A stretch of DNA of 64,000 nt from Phlebotomus papatasi (lineage: Eukaryota > Arthropoda > Insecta > Diptera > Psychodidae), in contig NC_077222.1 of the NCBI RefSeq assembly GCF_024763615.1, positions 3,348,001 to 3,412,000 on the forward strand. The letters are read 5' to 3'. Shown here in pieces: positions 57,939-64,000 of this stretch. The notes under the pieces are model-generated. The model made no database searches. It saw only the letters and a list, made by a program, of their open reading frames with translations, and was not told where the DNA came from. The position numbers and the translations under genes are program-made. Positions within the stretch are counted from its first letter, which is position 1. Every line of letters starts with the position of its first letter.

Positions 57939-58137
57939 GGGGGAAGTGGGGCACCTTTAAAATTAGGATTTTTCTCCTATATTTAAGTGGAACTGAGCCA
58001 TATCACAATGTTATTTAGCTTCTCAATCTGTTTGTGCAGAAAATTATATCACGATAAGGCTCAATTTTTTTTTCAAAAATAGGTGAAAAATACCAATTTG
58101 AAAGGTATCCTACTTTCAAAGGTGCCCCACTTCCCTC
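57939..58137. mobile_element. TA-flanked GGGGGAAGTGGGGCACC MITE
   Basis: TA at 57937-57938 and 58138-58139 flanks GGGGGAAGTGGGGCACCTTT and AAAGGTGCCCCACTTCCCTC. The length is 199 bp. An inner pair GAGCCATATCAC/ATATCACGATAAGGCTC is also roughly inverted. Confidence 0.85.
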
Positions 58138-58139
58138 TA

Positions 58140-58810
58140 TCAACATTTGGAGAAACATCCCAAAAAATTACATGAGCCTTTGCTAGCCTACAAGGTGCAC
58201 CACCCGAAATATGGTGAGTGTCTTGGCTATTAATAGGTCTTTCCGGCCTTTCCCTTATTTTTATATACGGAAACCACGATGAAATACAGAAACATTGACA
58301 AATTATGTTTTCTATTCCATTTGACATTGGTTGAAAATTCTCTTGCTCTAATATTTTCTTCACTCAAAATTCTTTTGAATTTTGGGTGGTTTAAGATGAA
58401 ATCACGAAGAAATTAAACTTAACGATGATTGTTCTGTTTTTGTTATCTCTTTTTGAATTTCCTTTCAATTGAATTGTTTATTTTTATTTGTCGAGAAATC
58501 ACTTTGTCGTTTTTTCCAGTGATGTCAGAAAAATTCCAGCACTCATCCGAAAGAAGTCTTCTTTCTGTCTTGGCTATCTGTCACTAATCACAGTAACTCA
58601 CTCGAAAAAATCTATTTTAGGGCTGTCCTTTGTTCCCGTTTTTGCGATATTTAAGAACAGTAGGTTAATCGGCGGCGGACTCAACCAAGTTATTTCCTTC
58701 ATTCAGAACAAGAATTTAAAAAATTTGAAAATCGATTTCGAAAGCCGAATAAAATACATTTTTACTTTTAGTTTCGTCCGAATTGTGTTCGAAATACTTA
58801 GAATTTATAA
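58140..58810. other. Gene-free stretch with dispersed repeat words
   Basis: TCTTGGCTATCTGTCACTAA and CACAGTAACTCACTCGAAAA at 58568-58608 recur near 43490, 48260 and 59815. The open frame at 58488-58814 crosses them and is not a recognisable protein. Confidence 0.4.
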
Positions 58811-58872
58811 TTAATAATAATAGTGGCACAACGTTCGATAGAGGAACTTAGGCCTTCCCGCAAGGGGAGTTC
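58811..58872 (-). mobile_element. Truncated SINE 3' end
   Basis: TAATAATAATAGTGGCACAA followed by TTAGGCCTTCCCGCAAGGG matches the tail half of the tRNA-derived SINE at 27850-28064, in the same orientation. The tRNA-like head is missing. Confidence 0.65.
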
Positions 58873-59287
58873 AGGACATACAGGAGCTATCAGGAGATAT
58901 CGACTTTCGGTCTTCGATGACCCCCAATAAAAAAACAATATCTCTAGACGTTTTTCCCATTTTTCCCCTATCTCCCCTCCACTCCCTAAAAACCATGTTT
59001 TTTCGGTTTTTTTTTTTTTAAATTGGCCCAAGCTTTTTTCAATGATTTTCGAATATGTTTTAGAGGTGGGCCAAGCAAACATTTCGTCCAAACATACATA
59101 TGACCGAAAAATTCGCCATTTTGAATTATTGAAGGTCAAAGGTTATCCACTTTGGAGGGCTCATTTTTAACCGATTTGTTTAAATTTGGGTTTTTTGGAA
59201 AGGTATTGAAATTTCAAACCCGGCTGCATAGATCTTCATCGGTAATGAATCAGTTAAATACCGATTTTTTTTTGATTTTCAAATTGT
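58873..59287. repeat. Dispersed repeat (ATATCGACTTTCGGTCTTCG)
   Basis: ATCGACTTTCGGTCTTCGAT, AAAACCATGTTTTTTCGG and AGGTGGGCCAAGCAAACATT match, with changes, 51785-51960 and fragments near 40020-40090 and 8110-8190. The minus-strand open frame at 58798-59139 is repeat sequence. Confidence 0.6.
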
Positions 59288-59577
59288 AGCACGAATGCTA
59301 AAGGCTCTAGATCAGAACATGTCGGAGCACCCTTCATAGCTAGCCTCCGGAGATTGAGCCCCATTGCCAATTCCACGAAGGCCACGAATCCAGCGTCCTT
59401 CCTCGCTTCACTGATGAATACCGATTGAGGAGCAGATTCTATCTAGCGGAACCGCCGTTATAGCATCCCTCAAAATCACCACCCCAGCTGAACAGTGATT
59501 GGTACCGTTGGATTAGAAAAGTCTTCGTCAGGACGGGCTTTCTCCCTCCCACTCTAGACTCAACAGCCCTATTACAA
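59288..59577. repeat. Dispersed repeat, copy 2 (see 1059-1430)
   Basis: GCACGAATGCTAAAGGC to CTCAACAGCCCTATTACA aligns with 1059-1430, minus an internal deletion of roughly 80 bases near the GAACCGCCGTTATAGC join. The orientation is the same. Confidence 0.65.
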
Positions 59578-60687
59578 AATGTGATTTATGAATCAATTTG
59601 ATTTCTAATAGACCAGTAAGCACCAAAAGATCACATGAAAACTAGTTCACGGAGATCTCTATCTCAAAAGTTGGAGCATTTTGCAAAGCTGGAACGCTTT
59701 GTTTTATTCGCTTTTAATTGGAATGATTTTTCATTTTTAATTTGTTGAGATTTTACTATGTCGCTAATCGCAGTGTCGTCAGAAAAATTTCGGACTCACC
59801 CGAAAAAGGGTTGTTGTCTTGGCTATCTATCACTGCTCACAGCGACTGACTCGAAAAAATTTATTTCAACTGAAAGAATTATTCTAATTCTGTTTTTCTA
59901 CATGTATTTTTTTCGGGTGGATTTTGGAGTTTAAAAAACGCGAAGATCGGTTTCGAAAGCCAAATAAATAAATAAATAAATTCCGAATGGGGACCGAAAT
60001 ACATTCTATTCGAATTTCTAAGTGTCTCGAGTGTCAAAATGTATCTGTTTTTGCTATATTATTGGGTAAATCTATGCAACAAGGTTTATTTCATTCTAAT
60101 TCCCCTAATAATCACTTAACTACTTCTTGATATATTTCATAAATTTTCCGCATCATGTGCGAAAAATAATTTTTAAATTTTGAGTTTGAGTTTGAATTCT
60201 CCGAACATTAACGAATTTTTGTACAAATAGATATCCATTTTAATACCTTTCATCCGAGACACTATTGGCCCATTCAGAGTTGGAGTCGTTGATATCCAAC
60301 GAATTGAAAATTTCGAAACTAGAAACACTTCGAAAATCGAACAGGAAGTCTTTCTGTCACCACGTCATCGAAACGAGTTTGTGAGCAATTACTTCATCAA
60401 TCTCGCAGATCGAAATCCATTTCGATCTCTGGTATGTGTCTTGGCTAAATATTTTTATAATTTTGACGACCAATGTGTTTTGTCCCTTAAACAAAAAATT
60501 ACACCAATATTCTGAAAATTCCCTTTTTGGATAAAACAAGAAAAAAAAACAAAAATACTAGAATAATTCAAAGAAATTTCTTTCTCCTCAAAAACTGTCA
60601 CACTTATTTAAATATATGTATATAAGTAAAATATTGTCCACAAATTATTGTACAAAAATAGCGATAATTCACAAATTAAAAAAAAAT
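59578..60687. other. Flank downstream of the ubinuclein gene
   Basis: It contains GTTGTCTTGGCTATCTATCA and CAGCGACTGACTCGAAAAAA (repeat words) at about 59812-59862. I see no clear AATAAA in the first 100 bases after the proposed ubinuclein stop on the minus strand. No gene was assigned. Confidence 0.4.
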
Positions 60688-62454
60688 CTACAGGCGATAC
60701 TTACTGCTGTACTCTGAAATATCCGATGGTTTCTTACTGTTGAATCCAGGAGCTGGACGTGAATCTTGGTGGAATTCCTGGATTGAAAATAAAATGAAAA
60801 TTGTATCATTTTATTGGTATTTGAAGTCAGGAAGGGTGTTTTTCTACCTGAAGCTCCTTGAGTTCCTTCATTATCTGATTAACATCGATGTCATTATCAT
60901 TTGCTAGTGAAAGTGGATCCAAATCTCTCGTTCTCTGAACAACAGAAGCACCACTGGAGCTGGCTGTTTGAGGTTTTGTTGGTCTTTTGATTGCCTGAGA
61001 AGTCGTCGTCGGTCCAGCCGACTTCTTCATTTTTACATCAGGCGACGATTCAATTATTTCACAATCACTACTGCTATCGGTATCTGAATCACTTTCACTG
61101 CTCGTACTACTCAGTTCCTCAAAGATCACCTCTTGCGGCTTGGGCGCCGGGAGGCTGCTGTTGCTGCTGCTGCCTTTGTCCGGAACTGAATTATTCACAT
61201 TGGCCACCGATCGGACTTTGATTGGAGCCGAAGTTGGGGAATGCGCAGGTGGTTCCGGTTGGGCTTTTGGCTTTTCCTCCACGGAAATCACTGGCGGTTT
61301 GCTCTTTTCCACCTCTATCGTGAGCGATGGCGGAGGATTTGGCAGGGAAACCGGAGCCGGAGCAGGAGCCGGAGCAGGAACCGGAGCCGGAGCAGGAGGA
61401 GGAGGATTTGGGGTAGGATTGGTTGATGTCGTCGAGGAGATGATGCTGCTAATACTGTAATCGAAGGATTTCTTGGGAGGCGGCGTAGCCTCCTTTGGCG
61501 GTGACTTGGAAGCTGTTTTTGTGGCACTGGAAGTTGTTGATGATGCGACAGGCGGAGGAGGAGGAGCAGGAGTTGGAGGAATAGATGATGGAGAACTTGT
61601 GATGGAGATACTAAGTCCACTAGGTAGCTGTGGAGTAGCTACTGCTGCTGAGGAAGTTACTGTAGAAACCTTTGCCGGAGGCAGAATCTTAGGAACAGCC
61701 TCAACATTTGTAATGGTCACCTTATTCTGGATACTTGGCAGTGGTTTAGTGGCAGCAGATGCAGTGGCACTAACCGGTGTTATAGTCAAACTACTGCTCA
61801 CGGGAAAAGAAGTTGCAGCAGATGACACTGGTACTACCTTCGTCTCTGCCACTTTTTCACTCTGACCAACATTTTTTATAACACTTGTCGCCACCACTGG
61901 CCTAACATCATTTCCCCCACCACTGCCTCCACCATCTTTGGCCACATTTTTAGTCACATTCCTCATATCAATTTTCCATTCCATCTCCTTCAGCAATCCC
62001 TCGAGTTTCATCCAACCAATTGGCCAAATCAGCAAAACATCCATTTTCAGACAATCCAACACATAATCCTCCACAGTCTCCTTCCGGGACTTGATTGTGC
62101 CAAAGGCCGAACGACAGGCATTGACAATGGCATTGAGTAGCCCCTTGGTAGTTTCAGTCCAAACAAATTGCTTTTTTGGCCACTTGGTATCATTCTCCTT
62201 TTCTGGAATTCCCATAATAGTCATGCTATTTTTCAACTGCTGCACCCTCTCATACTCCTTCTCATACGCACTTATTAACCCCGGCATGCACTCCTCAACG
62301 GCCTTCTTCAACCTCGATACTGCCCTCTTAACCTTGGCCTCTTCCTGCTGAATCCTCAGCTTCTTGGCACGCAGCATCAGGGTCTGTTTGCTGCACGGCA
62401 AATGACTCTCCAGGTAGCTGTACACCTGATTTTCCAACAATTCAACCCAATTAC
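60688..62454 (-). CDS. yem: Ubinuclein/yemanuclein (HIRA histone chaperone complex), 5' incomplete
   Basis: The large exon runs 62454-60848 (donor CAG/GTAGAA). It is followed across a 70-base intron by 60777-60688, which reads EFHQDSRPAPGFNSKKPSD then EYSSKYRL to a TAG. A donor-like GTAAGT lies inside the last codons (60704-60699), so the protein could continue instead. The first 170 residues are the ubinuclein middle domain: NQVYSYLESHLPCSK, LRAKKLRIQQEEAKVKRAVS, KKQFVWTETTKGLLNAIVN and VLDCLKMDVLLIWPIGWM. A long Ser/Thr/Pro/Ala-rich disordered region follows, with (PA)n runs, an acidic Ser-rich stretch SSSDCEIIESSPDVKMKK, and the C-terminal NDIDVNQIMKELKELQ. In the family the protein partners HIRA to deposit histone H3.3. 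The N-terminal Hpc2-related (HIRA-contacting) part is not in the window. The frame opens just after a TAA at 62456-62458; TTTAAG there may be an acceptor. Confidence 0.85.
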
Positions 62455-62575
62455 CTTAAAGGTCCTCTTCAAAGGGGTCGCTCATAAAATAAAATCTATG
62501 TGTCTTACGCGGAAAAAGTGTCACGAAACGTGCTTAAAAATTTGGTCAATTAAGAAACCCGAAAGAGGTAACGTA

Positions 62576-63491
62576 CACAGTAAAAAAAAATAACACTATT
62601 ATAGTGTGTAATCTTTCACACTACTAAATAAAGTGTTAAATTTGGAAAAGTTTTTAATTTAAAATTGTTTAATTTAAAGTTGTTGATTTTCAAGATGTTG
62701 AATTTGGAATTGTTGAATTCAAAAATTGTTGAATTTTTATGTGTAAATTCAAAAATTGTTGAATTCTGTTTATTGTTGAATTTTCTTTTCATTTCGAAGA
62801 TTTTTTTTGCCTTTTTAGACATTTTTATTAGTTTTTGCTGTACTAGGGATCCTCCCTAATGCGATATAACTTATTATGCATATAAATATTTGATGTTCTA
62901 TATGACTTTTGCCCAATGAAAAGCATCTCGACTGAAGTATATGTCTTAAATGGAAATTCAACAATTTTTACACAACTTTTGTTTAAAAATTCAACAAATT
63001 TGGTTGAAATACACAAGGGTTCACACTATAATAGTGTTAAAAATTATGATCAAACTATAATAGTGTTAATTTTTGATCATGTGACAAAAAATACCATAAA
63101 GTTGTGTATTTTTTCACACTATAATAATGTGAAAAACTGTAATCGTACTATAATAGTGGTAATTTTTAGAATTTGTAAAACAGTTTTAAATCACGAAACA
63201 TTGTTGAAAAATTTTTATGATTATAAGAGTGAGAAATTTTACACAGATGTCAATTAAATAATTAATTTATTCGATTTCACACTATTTATAGTGTTAAAAT
63301 TTTACACATTTTCAAATTAAACAACATTTTTAAAAAATTTTCAACTATATAATAGTGGTAATTTTCAATCACGTGACAATAAATTGCCAAAATGTTGTGT
63401 ATTTTTTAAACATTTTTAAATTAAACAGCTAAAATGGTCGATTTTGAACTATAATAGTTAGTAGTAAAATTTTACACATTTTTTTACTGTG
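62576..63491. mobile_element. TA-flanked element with iterated ACTATAATAGTG palindrome
   Basis: TA at 62574-62575 and 63492-63493 flanks CACAGTAAAAAAAA and TTTTTTTACTGTG. The near-palindrome CACTATAATAGTG, or a close variant, occurs about eight times (62597, 63024, 63054, 63118, 63147, 63278, 63343, 63450). The left third instead repeats TTGTTGAATT/GAATTCAAAAATTGTTG. The total is 916 bp. Short open frames on both strands are AT-rich by-products. CAGT-type ends on TA suggest a Tc1/mariner-like mobiliser. Confidence 0.8.
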
Positions 63492-63493
63492 TA

Positions 63494-64000
63494 TGCATTT
63501 TTTCATAAATGAAACCTATAAAACATTTTAACGAACGTAAGAAACTTAAATCTGCTTACGAAACCAAAGAAACGTTCCACGTTTTGCGAAAGCAGTCTTC
63601 AAAAGGATGTATTTTCAATTCATTGAAAAAAAATTTCGCAGTTTCAAAACCTTTAAAAAATTTCGCTAAATCAGGAAAACGTTTAATTAAGTTACAAAGT
63701 TTTAGTAATCAAAGAAACATTCCAATTTTTGCGAAAGAGAAACCGTACAAAATTTCCAAAAATAATAGCAATCCTCAAAAGATTTGCATACAATCCCTAT
63801 AAAAAGTGTCCCAGGAGAAATTTCCCTATTGATTCATTGGGAAAATTTCACCATGTACCCAGTGAATTTTCACCCCAAATTCTCGTACACTTCCCATATT
63901 GGAAATATCTTTAAAAAAAAATTACCAAATAAAGCTGTGGAAATTTCCCAAGAAAATCACAAGGAATTCTTTATGAATTTTCAGTATTGGAAAATTCGTT
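63494..64000. other. Gene-free right edge
   Basis: AT-rich. TTCCC/GGGAAATT words recur between 63815 and 63970, but no element end or exon is supported. Missing upstream exons of the ubinuclein gene would lie here or beyond the window. Confidence 0.35.

Noticed and set aside
61140..61865. Glycine-rich plus-strand frames opposite ubinuclein
   Set aside because: They are reverse shadows of its Pro/Ala/Ser-rich region.

Overview
The window is AT-rich, intron-containing animal DNA. The four recognisable protein families, the short GT-AG introns, a copper-type insect metallothionein and the large load of short inverted-repeat transposons suggest an insect, most likely a nematoceran fly. A phlebotomine sand fly is only a guess, because nothing in the sequence fixes the genus. 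All calls were made by reading the sequence; no database search was run.

Four host genes are supported. ECSIT (minus, 36.46-42.01 kb) has two exons split by a 4.4 kb intron full of mobile elements. Skp2 (minus, 46.49-49.92 kb) is the F-box/leucine-rich-repeat subunit of an SCF ubiquitin ligase, with four coding exons. A 40-residue metallothionein (plus, 50.61-53.85 kb) starts head-to-head with Skp2 and has a 3.1 kb intron plus a TATA box, initiator and metal-response element. An ubinuclein/yemanuclein gene (minus, 60.69-62.45 kb) encodes the HIRA-complex partner, with its 5' end unresolved. Between the last two, exon-like pieces at 54.5-57.2 kb on the minus strand join in phase and may be an unrecognised gene. 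The genes are not an operon and share no obvious pathway: mitochondrial complex I/Toll signalling, cell cycle, metal buffering and chromatin.

From 0 to 36 kb I find no host gene. The stretch is a nested landscape of mobile elements. The largest is an inverted pair of Penelope-like retroelement copies (12.36-15.86 kb) framed by a 13-bp target duplication. Both copies have reverse transcriptase and GIY-YIG endonuclease sequence and a hammerhead-ribozyme-like core near their outer ends. The same kind of core recurs in a small palindrome at 24.0-24.24 kb.

The most distinctive pattern is a set of at least nine families of TA-flanked inverted-repeat elements. Their ends nearly all begin with a G-run (GGGG, GGGT or AGGGG), and several carry a family-specific 8-14 bp word repeated many times inside in both orientations. 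Two further groups sit on TTAA, like piggyBac-type elements. Minisatellites, a dispersed 45-bp satellite and two tRNA-headed SINE-like units complete the repeats.
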